From: Caballeronia sordidicola
GTDB taxonomy: Bacteria > Pseudomonadota > Gammaproteobacteria > Burkholderiales > Burkholderiaceae
Assembly (NCBI RefSeq): GCF_000729995.1
Contig: NZ_JNFG01000199.1
Span: forward strand, 496,001 to 560,000
Direction of reading: 5' to 3'
DNA length: 64,000 bases
Below, in pieces: positions 44,789 through 53,276 of this stretch; the first letter of the stretch is position 1, and every line of letters begins with the position of its first letter. The position numbers were made by a program, and so were the translations under genes. The notes below the pieces were generated by a model. That model was not told the DNA's origin and made no database searches. It saw only the letters and a list, made by a program, of their open reading frames with translations.

Positions 44789-45733
44789 ATGACAGCCAAT
44801 TCCGCGTCCATCGGCTTCAACTTCAATCCGCTCAACCGCCACTCCGACAAGCGGGACGACGACTCCTTCATCGAGCATCTACGCAGCGCCCCGTCCGCGC
44901 GCTTTCTCGTCTTCGACGGCGACGTCCCCTTGCTCAAGCGAGGCAGCGAGCATGACCCGTGGTTCATCGCCAGCGAGACCGCTGCCTTCGGCCAGCCGCT
45001 TCATAGCATCTTCCTCGGGGAAGACACCGACGGCAGCGGACGCTTCGCGCTCGGCTTCGGCCTCAACCCTGCGTCTGAGGATCCATCGCCCGGCACCGGC
45101 TATGATCGCATCGACCTTCGCTCGCTCGCGCTGCAAGACCTCGTCGCCGCGGGAACGCTCGGCATGCTGGCCGAGGCGAAGTCGATGCTCGACTGGCATC
45201 GCCGTCATTCCTTCTGCGCAAACTGCGGCTCTGCAAGCCGCGTCACGAACGCCGGCTGGCAACGCATCTGCGATGTTTGCGGCGCGCGCCATTTCCCGCG
45301 GGTGGATCCAGTCGTGATCATGCTGGTGATAGACGGCGAACGATGTCTGCTCGGACGCCAACGCCATTTTGCCCCTGGCATGTACTCGGCGCTTGCCGGT
45401 TTCGTTGAACCGGGCGAGACCGCGGAAGACGCCGTGCGCCGCGAAGTGATGGAAGAGGCTCATGTGAAGTGCGCGCAGGTCGTCTACTTCGCGTCGCAGC
45501 CGTGGCCGTTTCCTTCATCGCTGATGATCGGCTGCTTTGCGCAGGCGAGCGATACCGACATCGTCGTCGATACGGACGAACTCGAAGACGCCCGCTGGTT
45601 TTCGCGTCAGGAGGTTGCGGCGATGTTCGCGGGGACGCATGCGGACGGGCTCTCGGCGCCCAAGCCGTTCGCCATTGCCCATCATTTGCTGCGGGCGTAC
45701 GTCGAGAAAGGTGGCTCGGTATTGCTCGGCTGA
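44789..45733 (+). CDS. nudC: NAD(+) diphosphatase / RNA de-NADding enzyme NudC
   Basis: This 314-residue protein hydrolyses NAD(H) and removes NAD caps from RNA. A zinc ribbon is visible (CANCGSASR and CDVCGARHF), then the Nudix box GFVEPGETAEDAVRREVMEE, then the NudC signature SQPWPFPSSLMIGCFA. In the Nudix box the usual glycine after EEx is His (EEAHV), a change seen in some homologues and not at a metal-binding glutamate. It stands alone. Confidence 0.95.
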   Translation: MTANSASIGFNFNPLNRHSDKRDDDSFIEHLRSAPSARFLVFDGDVPLLKRGSEHDPWFIASETAAFGQPLHSIFLGEDTDGSGRFALGFGLNPASEDPSPGTGYDRIDLRSLALQDLVAAGTLGMLAEAKSMLDWHRRHSFCANCGSASRVTNAGWQRICDVCGARHFPRVDPVVIMLVIDGERCLLGRQRHFAPGMYSALAGFVEPGETAEDAVRREVMEEAHVKCAQVVYFASQPWPFPSSLMIGCFAQASDTDIVVDTDELEDARWFSRQEVAAMFAGTHADGLSAPKPFAIAHHLLRAYVEKGGSVLLG

Positions 45734-45977
45734 GCGTCCCGCAAAGGAGCGCTTGCAATCGGATGCAATCGCATGGAATCGCCAGGTGCGCAAGGCCGGA
45801 AGCGGTCTCTGAAAATGCAACGCCCCGGCGCAAGGCGGCGGTGGGAACCGATTCTCGCCGCCCCTCAAGCTTCTCCCTTCGCCTGATTCGAATGAGGTGC
45901 GGGTCGATTGCCGGTTACAGCATCTCCTGCCGTTCGATGGCTAACCGTAATAGGTGCGCGTTTTCGATTGGCTCAAG

Positions 45978-46448
45978 TTATTCTGCAATGCGTTTGAAAC
46001 TGACGTAGTAATCGTCAGTGTAGTAGCAGTCGCCGGTCTGCTTGCGCGTTCCACCGCATACTATGCGGCGCTGCCCGCGATCCGCCGAGCCAGGCGTGCG
46101 CACTGTGTATGCGCGGTAATAGCCGCGTGGATGCTGCGCCAGCAATCCCGCGCTGTTGCGGAACAAGACACCGTCCTCGCCAAATGGGAAAGGGCCGCCC
46201 GCTTTGATCAGACGCAATGTTTCGGCAGCTTCCCCCGGCAACTGCGCCTTGGTGACGACGGCAGGCGCGCTCCGCGTCTGCGCGCCCGATGCGGCCGGTG
46301 CGCCGCTCGCGGCCTGCCCAAGCGGAGCCGACGCCTGACTCGCGGATGCGCCCGCATCCTGTGTCGTATTTTGCGATCCGTTCTTGCCGCATCCGCCGAG
46401 GATCGCGCTCAAGCCGAGGATGCAGGAGAAAGCCCATGCTCGCTTCAC
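45978..46448 (-). CDS. Lipoprotein with a ribonuclease Sa/barnase-like domain lacking catalytic residues
   Basis: This 156-residue protein has a lipoprotein signal (ILGGC, Cys20), an Ala/Ser/Gln-rich linker (about 21-65) and an N1/T1-type RNase domain (about 66-156): LPGEAAETLRLIKAGGPFPF, DGVLFRN, RGYYRAYTVRTPG, DRGQRRIVCGG, YYTDDYYVSFKRI. RNase Sa has a catalytic Glu in YYHEYTV and a His in GDHYATF. Here these are Ala113 and Tyr147. The fold is kept and the active site is lost, so it may bind RNA or an inhibitor-like partner, or act in the envelope. It is divergent from a small gene at 46511. Confidence 0.8.
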   Translation of the reverse strand: MKRAWAFSCILGLSAILGGCGKNGSQNTTQDAGASASQASAPLGQAASGAPAASGAQTRSAPAVVTKAQLPGEAAETLRLIKAGGPFPFGEDGVLFRNSAGLLAQHPRGYYRAYTVRTPGSADRGQRRIVCGGTRKQTGDCYYTDDYYVSFKRIAE

Positions 46449-46510
46449 GAAACGGTTGCCTCCGGGTTGACCAGCACTCGACGGTCACGAACGATTTAAG
46501 GGTATCGCTA

Positions 46511-46675
46511 ATGACAGAGAGAATCAATGTTCGGCCAGAAAAAGGAATCTCTTTACTCGACAATCAGGCCAGTGCGCGGGTCTCTGCGTTCGAGAAGCAG
46601 GCGGATCAAGCAGATTGCGGTGAGGCTCGTTTTATAGTCGACTTGCTTCGAAAAACCTATGCGATGCAGCCTTGA
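46511..46675 (+). CDS. Small hypothetical protein (54 residues)
   Basis: ATG 46511 follows AAGGG at 8 bases. The product (begins MTERINVRPEKGISL) is soluble, with a single cysteine and no recognised domain. It is divergent from the RNase-like lipoprotein and 62 bases away. The ribosome-binding site makes it a reasonable gene candidate, but without homology I cannot go farther. Confidence 0.45.
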   Translation: MTERINVRPEKGISLLDNQASARVSAFEKQADQADCGEARFIVDLLRKTYAMQP

Positions 46676-47037
46676 AAGTTGCATTGCTCCCTCGGCCGCG
46701 TCTAGAGCAGTGCTCGACCCGCGACGCACCTGCCGCTGTTCCAGCAATGGCCGTTCCCTCTGTGTGTCAACACGACAATCGCCTCCAGACGCACGCGGTG
46801 AGGCGTCATTGCTTCTTTGTATATCGAATCACAACGACTCCGATGCGCATATTTGTCGAGACATTTGATGTCTGCGACATCGCGTGATTGATATTGAATG
46901 CCATATTCAGGTGATTTTCAAATGCTTCAGGAATGATTCTTGTGTGAACTAACAATGAGCGCTTGTGCATTTTTAAAATCCTTCACGCCATGGTTTTGCG
47001 CCCGTAATCCGATGACGGTTACCGAGACGAAAATTAG
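46676..47037 (+). other. Intergenic region, no gene seen
   Basis: About 360 bases, relatively AT-rich in the second half. Nothing recognisable. Confidence 0.35.
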
Positions 47038-47271
47038 ATGAACAAAGTTTCCGATCTGGACGTTCAACGCACGAGTGCTCTGGCGCAATACGATGTGTTG
47101 GACACCCCGCCCGAGCAATCATTTGACAAGATTGCAACTCTCGCAGCGGCCTTCTGCCGAGTTCCCATAGCCGTCGTAAATTTCGTGGCGAACGGGTGTC
47201 GGTTTTGCAAGGCTACGGTTGGTAATCAGGTTGGTTGTCTCGCAGTGACGAGTCCCTGTCCGTCAAGATGA
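47038..47271 (+). pseudogene. GAF-domain sensor protein, N-terminal remnant
   Basis: The frame begins MNKVSDLDVQRTSALAQYDV, then LDTPPEQSFDKIATLAAAF and VPIAVVNFVANGCRFCKATV. This is the start of a GAF domain as found at the N-terminus of sensor histidine kinases and diguanylate cyclases. It ends after 77 codons, far short of a whole domain; no output domain follows. I regard it as a truncated gene. Confidence 0.65.
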
Positions 47272-47443
47272 GCGTCAAGTAGCTCCCCAGCGCGTCATTA
47301 CTGACCCAACGCAAAAACAACAAATCACATGCAACGTAAAAAAGCGGCGGTGCTCCTCCGACCGCTCCGGCCGAAAGGACGCTGCGTATGGTCCATAATC
47401 CGCCTTTAAATACAGCAGCCGCGCCGCGTTCCTCGGGGAGAGA

Positions 47444-47914
47444 ATGAAAGCCAGGGCGACCATCATATGCAGCCGGGACGGCAAAGTTCTTTTGGTCGCG
47501 CGCACGCGGTCACGGTGGTCGTTGCCCGGTGGCACCATCAAGCGTTTCGAGTCGCCACTAGACGCCGCCCGGCGCGAGCTGGAAGAAGAGACTTCGCTCG
47601 TTGGAGCGGAGTTCACGTACCTGTTCCAGTTTGGCGGCCTCAGCAAACGACATCTCGTTTTTTTCGTCGATCTTCCTCAGGACGCGTCCCCCGAACCGCG
47701 TAACGAAATTTCGAAGTGTAGATGGTTCAGCCCGACCAAAATATCGACGCTCATTACCAGCATACCGACCCGGGAAATCGTCGATCTCTTTAGCACGCAC
47801 GAGAATCGCAGCGAAATGCCGTCAGCGGTCATCGACCAGCGGGACAGGCCAGCCGCCGTTGATGTCGGCGACAAGGCTTCACAACGGGTCAAAAGCCCAG
47901 CTATCAAGGAGTAA
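47444..47914 (+). CDS. Nudix hydrolase
   Basis: This 156-residue protein has a complete Nudix box, GGTIKRFESPLDAARRELEE followed by ETSL (about residues 28-51). The N-terminal strand ATIICSRDGKVLLVARTRSR and LPGG fit the MutT-like group. The C-terminal 30 residues are polar and probably disordered. The substrate is unknown. It is 3 bases upstream of an MgtC-family gene and probably cotranscribed with it. Confidence 0.88.
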   Translation: MKARATIICSRDGKVLLVARTRSRWSLPGGTIKRFESPLDAARRELEEETSLVGAEFTYLFQFGGLSKRHLVFFVDLPQDASPEPRNEISKCRWFSPTKISTLITSIPTREIVDLFSTHENRSEMPSAVIDQRDRPAAVDVGDKASQRVKSPAIKE

Positions 47915-47917
47915 GTC

Positions 47918-48595
47918 GTGATCGGTAATATAGAACTTCTATCTCGCCTCCTCCTGGCGGCTCTACTTGGCAGCGTCATCGGCTTTGAGCGCGAACGAAT
48001 GAACTGGGCGGCAGGTTTGCGGACACACATGCTTGTATGTGTTGGTGCGGCGTTGATGATGCTGGTCTCGGCCTTCGGATTTGCCGATGTGCTGGGAACG
48101 AAGAATGTCGTGCTCGATCCTTCCAGGGTCGCCGCCCAAGTGGTGTCGGGCATTGGATTCCTGGGAGCGGGGTCAATCCTGCTGCGTGGCGAAATCGTGC
48201 GCGGGTTGACCACCGCCGCCAGCCTCTGGTCGGTCGCGGGAATCGGTCTGGCGGTTGGTGGCGGCATGTACACCGCAGCCGTCGGCGCAACGGTCATCAT
48301 CTTTATCATTCTTGCCGGAGTGAAGCCGCTGGAGCGTCGCTTCATTGCGGTTAAGCAGGAGCGCAACATAACCCTGCTGGTCGAACGCGGCAGCGTATCA
48401 CTCGACAGTGTTCACGACGCTCTGGGAAAAGGCAGCGTTCGAGTCAAGCAGTTCATCGTCCAGCAATCTGAAGACGACGCTGAACTCGACCACGTACAGA
48501 TTGGGCTATCTCGTGCGGCAGTCAGTGAGTTCGAGACGATCCGTACGCGGCTGGCAGCAATGGCGGGGGTCCGTGAATGCAGGAACGGCAGTTGA
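47918..48595 (+). CDS. MgtC/SapB family membrane protein
   Basis: This 225-residue protein has the MgtC N-terminal membrane domain: LLLAALLGSVIGFERERMNW, AAGLRTHMLVCVGAALMMLV, GSILLRGEIVRGLTTAASLW and four to five helices, then a soluble ACT-like C-terminal part (about 150-225). MgtC proteins affect magnesium homeostasis and ATP synthase in low-Mg growth. The soluble tail is longer than in the shortest family members. It is downstream of the Nudix gene. Confidence 0.9.
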   Translation: MIGNIELLSRLLLAALLGSVIGFERERMNWAAGLRTHMLVCVGAALMMLVSAFGFADVLGTKNVVLDPSRVAAQVVSGIGFLGAGSILLRGEIVRGLTTAASLWSVAGIGLAVGGGMYTAAVGATVIIFIILAGVKPLERRFIAVKQERNITLLVERGSVSLDSVHDALGKGSVRVKQFIVQQSEDDAELDHVQIGLSRAAVSEFETIRTRLAAMAGVRECRNGS

Positions 48596-48688
48596 AAGCA
48601 GAGTGGGCCATGGCGCATACATATGATCATCACGGCGATCCCCTCGTTGTGGCCGTTGGAGCCGACTCAACCCACGCCTCCCCGGCGG

Positions 48689-49540
48689 CTAACGCTGAGC
48701 GTCGGGATTCTTCATTTCCGCCACGATGGACCCATGGTTGATAATTGCCACGAGTGAGATTCCACCGATCATATTGCCCAGCAGAGTGGGTGCGAAAAAC
48801 CCGCAGAGATAGTCCCGCAAGCTTGCTGCACCCACCATCACGCCGTAGCTCGCCTCCACTGAACCGGCGATCACATGCGACAGCTTGCTCATCCCGACCA
48901 CATAGGTAATCAATAAAATTGTCACGAGCCGAGCCGAGCGCGCACTCGGCAACAGCCAGACCATCAATGCGATCAGCCAACCGGCAAACACCGCGCGCAC
49001 GACGGTCACCATGAAGGTGCCGGAAAAAGGTTGCTCGGCCAAAAGCCCCAGCGCCTTGACGACCTCATCTGTAAAGACGCCTGGTATCTGGAGCATCGCC
49101 GCGAATATCACCGTGCCGGCGATGTTCCCCGAGAGCACAAGTCCCCACAGTCGGCCAGTCTTCGCGATGGTTGTCACGTCGCGGCGCGTCAAGACCGGAA
49201 GTACAGCGCTCAGGGTGCTTTCGGTGAACAGTTGCTGCTGGCCAAGAATGACGATGACAAACCCGACCGTGTAGCCGAAAGCAGCGACGAGGGGCCGCCA
49301 TGGCGTATCGGGCAAAGCGCTTTCAATGACCGCTTGGGCCAGAAAGGAGAATCCCATCGACAGCCCGGCGGCCAGCGCAGACATGATGAGCGCACCGGCC
49401 GTTCGTTCCATGGCGGCCTCGCCTTCTTCCCTGACGACTTCGTGGATAACCAACGCACGTGGGGAGGCATGTTGCGCCGCCTGTTTTTGTTCCCCGTCAT
49501 CGAGATGAGGGGAATTGGCGCCAGCATCGGGACCGGGCAT
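48689..49540 (-). CDS. Formate/nitrite transporter (FNT) family protein, YfdC-like
   Basis: This 283-residue protein starts at 49540 (MPGPDAGANSPHLDDGEQ), after AAGGAG. A charged N-terminal tail (1-45) precedes six helices of the FNT fold: GALIMSALAAGLSMGFSFLA, GYTVGFVIVILGQQQLFTES, and GNMIGGISLVAIINHG. YfdC-type members have the channel fold but an unknown substrate; true formate channels have a different tail. It lies between the MgtC gene and the DUF4142 gene. Confidence 0.88.
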   Translation of the reverse strand: MPGPDAGANSPHLDDGEQKQAAQHASPRALVIHEVVREEGEAAMERTAGALIMSALAAGLSMGFSFLAQAVIESALPDTPWRPLVAAFGYTVGFVIVILGQQQLFTESTLSAVLPVLTRRDVTTIAKTGRLWGLVLSGNIAGTVIFAAMLQIPGVFTDEVVKALGLLAEQPFSGTFMVTVVRAVFAGWLIALMVWLLPSARSARLVTILLITYVVGMSKLSHVIAGSVEASYGVMVGAASLRDYLCGFFAPTLLGNMIGGISLVAIINHGSIVAEMKNPDAQR

Positions 49541-49743
49541 GATTCGAACTCCTTGGTAGTGGCTCGACCCCAAGCGTCGAAGTTTCTGCAGGACGGTCGA
49601 GAAGGACGTCCCGGTCGAGTGCGTTCAGATTCATTCTCGCCTGGCCTGATCCGGGGTCGGCATTTCAAATTGCAGGTGGGTCGGCCCTTTGCCGGCCCCA
49701 GGCTATCGCCTGGTGCATTCAGATTTTGAGGAACGTTGCTTCG

Positions 49744-50283
49744 TTACTGCGCCGTGACGCCCTTCTTTGCCGCGAGTTGCTGGGCCATCTTCAGGTGCGC
49801 CTTGATCGTCGGCAGCGCTTTTTGAGCGGCCTTTTTGAGGTCGGCGTTTTGGCCGCCATCGGCCTCCGCTTGAAAGGCTTCTACCGCCTTCTCGTGTCCG
49901 GCGAGCCCGACTTGTTTGATATAGGCGGTGTCGAACTCCTTGCCGTGAAGGCCGCTCAGTGAATTGAGAACGGCGGTGTCGGAATTATCCTTGGGCACCA
50001 TCACGCCGTGAGGCGTTGCCATCTTCAACGAGATCGCTAACTTCGTATGGTCCACTTCCATGTGATGAGCGAAGCTTTTTACATCGGCATCCTGTGATTG
50101 CTTCGAAGCAAGTTTACTTGCGTCAATCTCGGTTGAACTGGACATGCTGGCTGCCTGTACGAATTCCTTATCCGGAGACGGCAGGTCGTTCGCTGCGGTA
50201 GTACTTGCAGCTTGCGTTTGTGCAAAGGTCACGCTAGCGGTGGAGAGCGCGAAAAGCGCGGCGGCGAGAGGGGCAAGTTTCAT
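49744..50283 (-). CDS. DUF4142 periplasmic protein
   Basis: This 179-residue protein starts at 50283 after GGAG and has a Sec signal (MKLAPLAAALFALSTASVTF, AQ). The rest is helical with the DUF4142 pattern: DKEFVQAASMSSSTEIDASK, SFAHHMEVDHTKL, GLAGHEKAVEAFQAEA. The ferritin-like family is common in environmental stress loci of Proteobacteria and has no known reaction. A sigma-54-like promoter lies 60 bases upstream (50343-50358). A longer frame to 50445 was rejected. Confidence 0.9.
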   Translation of the reverse strand: MKLAPLAAALFALSTASVTFAQTQAASTTAANDLPSPDKEFVQAASMSSSTEIDASKLASKQSQDADVKSFAHHMEVDHTKLAISLKMATPHGVMVPKDNSDTAVLNSLSGLHGKEFDTAYIKQVGLAGHEKAVEAFQAEADGGQNADLKKAAQKALPTIKAHLKMAQQLAAKKGVTAQ

Positions 50284-51060
50284 GGATGCACTCCATATGG
50301 GATAAGTGACGATGTCAGAAAAACAATGGACGTTGCCACCGATGCAAACGCCATTCCACCCGTCCGGTTCCGTGCGGCCCAGGGTTTCAGGCGTCGCGAC
50401 CCAAGCGACGTTTGTCCGGCGCGCGGAAGACGAGCAAAGGTTCACGTTCGAGACGGAAGGCTTTGGTGCCGGCGTAGGCCGGCACCCTGCTATTGCCGAC
50501 CCGCCTCGAACACCTGCAATCAGGGGAGACTCAGGGGCGGGTTGAAGCCGTAATCAACGGATCTAAAAATTGGTTATTTCGCATTTCCTCTTCGAATGCG
50601 ACGACGCATTCCGCTGCCATAGTTCGTACAGCGGTCATATCCGATCACCGCTTACCATTGCTTGAAACCGGCGGATCTTGCCACCACGCTTGCTTGCTTT
50701 CTACAGAGTCCAACTCGCGCCGTAGGGAGCAACGAAGAGCGATACGTAAGTAATGCGTTCGATGGTAAGGATTTCACGGCAGAGAGATGACGCCTTTGTC
50801 GCGTCGTAGCGTATCGGTCGAGTCTTTCAACATTCGCGCTCCTAATTTTCCTGGGCTCAGTTGCACTGTTCCTCGGTCACGTCTACTACTTCCCCTTGAA
50901 TTCGAATCAAAAGTGCGGGCTTTTTTTCCGGCAAGCGGATCCGCTGACGTTTAGCGTTTCTTTCCCCAAATTATTCACGCAGATTTTTTTATCAAATGTC
51001 CGCTGAAGCCGTGTAAACGAGCACGCAGAGTCGCCGAATAATTTCGTTCAATGGGATTGG
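50284..51060 (+). other. Divergent intergenic region, DUF4142 to manganese catalase
   Basis: Nearly 800 bases. It holds the DUF4142 promoter (50343) and a 9-bp hairpin at 50465-50486 (GGTGCCGGC / GCCGGCACC, loop GTAG). No gene is supported between 50490 and 51060; short frames there have no recognised product. Confidence 0.4.
50343..50358 (-). promoter_or_regulatory. Predicted sigma-54 promoter for the DUF4142 gene
   Basis: The minus-strand sequence TGGAATGGCGTTTGCA has GG and GC exactly 10 bases apart and a perfect TTGCA -12 element. It ends 60 bases before the start codon. Confidence 0.6.
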
Positions 51061-51076
51061 TGGCACGGTGGTTGCA
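51061..51076 (+). promoter_or_regulatory. Predicted sigma-54 promoter for the manganese catalase gene
   Basis: TGGCACGGTGGTTGCA matches the -24/-12 consensus TGGCACG-N4-TTGC[AT] at every defined position. The transcript start would be near 51087, giving a leader of about 180 bases. This is the best sigma-54-like site in the window. Confidence 0.85.
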
Positions 51077-51115
51077 CTGAGCACTCTGCGTCCTTTTTAA
51101 AACTGCAATCTTCGC

Positions 51116-51180
51116 CAAGGCCGCAAGCCTTGAGAATCGAGCGCCCGGCACCGGGCGCGCTGCGCGGTCTGACGCAGTGC
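51116..51180 (+). other. Structured 5' leader of the manganese catalase transcript
   Basis: Three consecutive hairpins can be drawn: CAAGGC/GCCTTG (51116-51132), GCGCCCGG/CCGGGCGC (51141-51158) and a third at 51157-51180 with 7 of 8 pairs. The second and third overlap by two bases and so compete at the junction. The leader could act as an RNA-level switch. It does not match a riboswitch class I recognise. Confidence 0.4.
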
Positions 51181-51268
51181 TGCTCGACACCATGATCCGG
51201 ACCTCCGCAATGCGCACGTTCACCGAACGTCGAGCGGAAGGTTCCACTCAATTGACTTGGAGTTAACT

Positions 51269-52147
51269 ATGTTCGTACACAATAAACGCCTGCAATACAC
51301 CGTCCGAGTCGCGACTCCTAACCCTGGTCTGGCAAATCTGCTCCTTGAGCAATTCGGCGGTCCTCAAGGCGAGCTCGCGGCTGCATGCCGGTACTTTACT
51401 CAAGCGGTAGGCGAAGACGATCCGGGCCGAAAGGACATGTTGTTCGATATTGCTACAGAAGAATTGAGTCACCTGGAAATTATTGGTTCTATTGTGGCTA
51501 TGCTGAACAAGGGTGGTAAGGGCCAGCTCGCTGAAGCTGTTGAATCCGAAGCTGACTTGTATCGGTCTCTCACCGGCGGCGGCAACGATTCCCATACCAC
51601 AGCACTGCTGTATGGCGGTGGGCCTGCGCTGACCAATTCGGCCGGCGTGCCCTGGACTGCGGCTTACATCGACACGATCGGCGAGCCGACGGCCGACCTG
51701 CGTTCGAACATCGCGGCAGAAGCGCGTGCGAAAATTGTCTATGAGCGCCTGATCAATGTCACTGACGACCCGGGCATCAAGGAAGCGCTAGGCTTCCTAA
51801 TGACGCGCGAAATCGCCCACCAGAAGTCCTTCGAGAAAGCACTGCACTCGATCCAGCCAAACTTCCCACAGGGCAAGCTACCGGGCGTACCTGAGTTCAC
51901 GAGTGTCTATTTCAATATGTCGAAAGGCGAGGACATCCGTGGTCCGTGGAACGAAGGCGGCGACTGGGTGTTCGTCGAAGATCCGCAGCCGGCTGTTGAC
52001 GGCGGCGACGGGCTTGCGACAGTTGGGGTAACAAAGACTGATGCCAAGGTCCTGAAGGCCATGGCAACCCGTACGGCTTCAGACGTCAGTGCCGATCCGA
52101 CAACTGGCGCGGACCTTGGTGCAGGTCTGGCGACTGCAGCTAAGTAA
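51269..52147 (+). CDS. Manganese catalase
   Basis: This 292-residue di-manganese catalase destroys H2O2. The metal ligands are visible: Glu35 (GPQGELAAACRY), Glu65 and His68 (ATEELSHLEII), Glu151 (IAAEARAKIVYE) and His184 (EIAHQKSFEK). I start at ATG 51269 after TTGGAG; a TTG four codons upstream was rejected. A sigma-54-type promoter and a structured leader precede it. A strong terminator follows. Confidence 0.96.
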   Translation: MFVHNKRLQYTVRVATPNPGLANLLLEQFGGPQGELAAACRYFTQAVGEDDPGRKDMLFDIATEELSHLEIIGSIVAMLNKGGKGQLAEAVESEADLYRSLTGGGNDSHTTALLYGGGPALTNSAGVPWTAAYIDTIGEPTADLRSNIAAEARAKIVYERLINVTDDPGIKEALGFLMTREIAHQKSFEKALHSIQPNFPQGKLPGVPEFTSVYFNMSKGEDIRGPWNEGGDWVFVEDPQPAVDGGDGLATVGVTKTDAKVLKAMATRTASDVSADPTTGADLGAGLATAAK

Positions 52148-52186
52148 GATCGACCAGATAGTCGATGTTTGAAATCGCGCTGGAAA

Positions 52187-52211
52187 GAATGGCCCGCTTA
52201 GCGGGCCATTC
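52187..52211 (+). terminator. Rho-independent type hairpin after manganese catalase
   Basis: GAATGGCCCGC and its exact reverse complement form an 11-base-pair stem with loop TTA, followed by GTCTTT. It lies 39 bases after the stop. Confidence 0.85.
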
Positions 52212-52299
52212 GTCTTTACCCGACGACAATCTGCAAACGAGTTGAAGCTTTGACCCTCGCGTATTGACGATGTCAGAATCAACGGGCGAACGCCCTCGC

Positions 52300-52452
52300 C
52301 TATACCGCGCCTTCATTCTGCTCCCGGAGCAGTTCTTCCTCTACGAGCTCGCGGGCCTTTCGCCAATACTCGTCATCGCACCCTTCCATGGAGCCGTCCT
52401 CTTCCCATAGCGCGTAGGCGCGCTTGCGGATTCGCTCTTCTTTTGATTCCAT
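52300..52452 (-). CDS. DUF2934 small protein
   Basis: A 50-residue gene on the minus strand that is easy to miss: MESKEERIRKRAYALWEEDG, then SMEGCDDEYWRKARELVEEE. It starts at 52452 with GGAGGT upstream. The RIRxRAYxLWEExGxxEG...EYW pattern is the DUF2934 signature. The family is common in Burkholderia, Rhizobium and Bradyrhizobium stress regions and has no known function. It is divergent from the hemerythrin gene. Confidence 0.85.
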   Translation of the reverse strand: MESKEERIRKRAYALWEEDGSMEGCDDEYWRKARELVEEELLREQNEGAV

Positions 52453-52572
52453 ATTCACGGGTTACCTCCAGAAACGACGGACCGGATGTCAATGTTCGAC
52501 GGACGCGGGGAACGTTGTGGCCTGCGAACGTTGTCAATCACGAGGCTAACACCACCGCGATGTTTGCGGTTC

Positions 52573-52588
52573 TGGCATAACGATTGCG
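52573..52588 (+). promoter_or_regulatory. Predicted sigma-54 promoter for the hemerythrin-HAD operon
   Basis: TGGCATAACGATTGCG has the -24 TGGCA and -12 TTGC elements at exact spacing. It lies 98 bases upstream of the hemerythrin start. Confidence 0.65.
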
Positions 52589-52685
52589 ACGTGAAGCTTC
52601 GATAGTGTTCATTTTCCCGCACCGCGCCGGACATACGATCTGGCGTAAGCGAACGTAGTCCTAATAACTGAGCAGTCGCAAATCT

Positions 52686-53276
52686 ATGGATCTCGGATCA
52701 TTCGGAGCCTCACCGCGCATCACCACGATGATCAAGCTCGATCACACCCACGTATTAGCAGCTTTTCATCGATATCGAACGGATGCGCCCCAATGGCGCA
52801 AGGCAGCCATCGTCAACACTATTTGTGCCGCTCTTGAGATTCACGCGCAACTGGAGGAGGAGATTTTTTATCCCGCGCTCCGTGCTGCGAATCCTACCGC
52901 CACGGTGCTCGACAAAAGTGTCCCGGAGCATGACGCGATGCGCGAAAGTATTGCAAAACTCCGTTCGATGGATCTCGACTCTACCGGATACGACGCAACG
53001 CTCATGGAGCTCATGCGTGAAGTGCTGCATCACGTTGCCGATGAAGAAACCATCCTGCTGCCAATGGCCGAGGATATCCTTGCTGCCGACCTTCGGCGCC
53101 TGGGCGCCAGGATGAACACGCGTCGCATGCACCTCGTCGCGAGCCGGCCGGCCGAACTTGCCATCAATACCGCTGGAGCATTTCCTGTTCTCACCCTGTC
53201 GCTTGCGGGCGCGGCGGCATTTACGCTGGTTTCCGTTTTGCGATCCCGCACGCGGCAAGGGCGGAATCTCTCATGA
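52686..53276 (+). CDS. Hemerythrin-domain protein with C-terminal membrane anchor
   Basis: This 196-residue protein has a hemerythrin-like four-helix bundle with iron ligand candidates in LDHTHVLAAFHRY, EIHAQLEEEIFYPAL, PEHDAMRESI and LHHVADEETILLPMAE. These proteins bind O2 or NO or protect metal clusters. The C-terminus (about 160-185) is a hydrophobic anchor followed by RSRTRQGRN. An alternative start at 52728 (MIKLDHTH) would fit the family length. It overlaps the HAD gene by ATGA. Confidence 0.88.
   Translation: MDLGSFGASPRITTMIKLDHTHVLAAFHRYRTDAPQWRKAAIVNTICAALEIHAQLEEEIFYPALRAANPTATVLDKSVPEHDAMRESIAKLRSMDLDSTGYDATLMELMREVLHHVADEETILLPMAEDILAADLRRLGARMNTRRMHLVASRPAELAINTAGAFPVLTLSLAGAAAFTLVSVLRSRTRQGRNLS

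Noticed and set aside
50465-50486. Terminator for an unknown gene before manganese catalase
   Set aside because: The 9-bp hairpin has no T-run and no gene ends near it.
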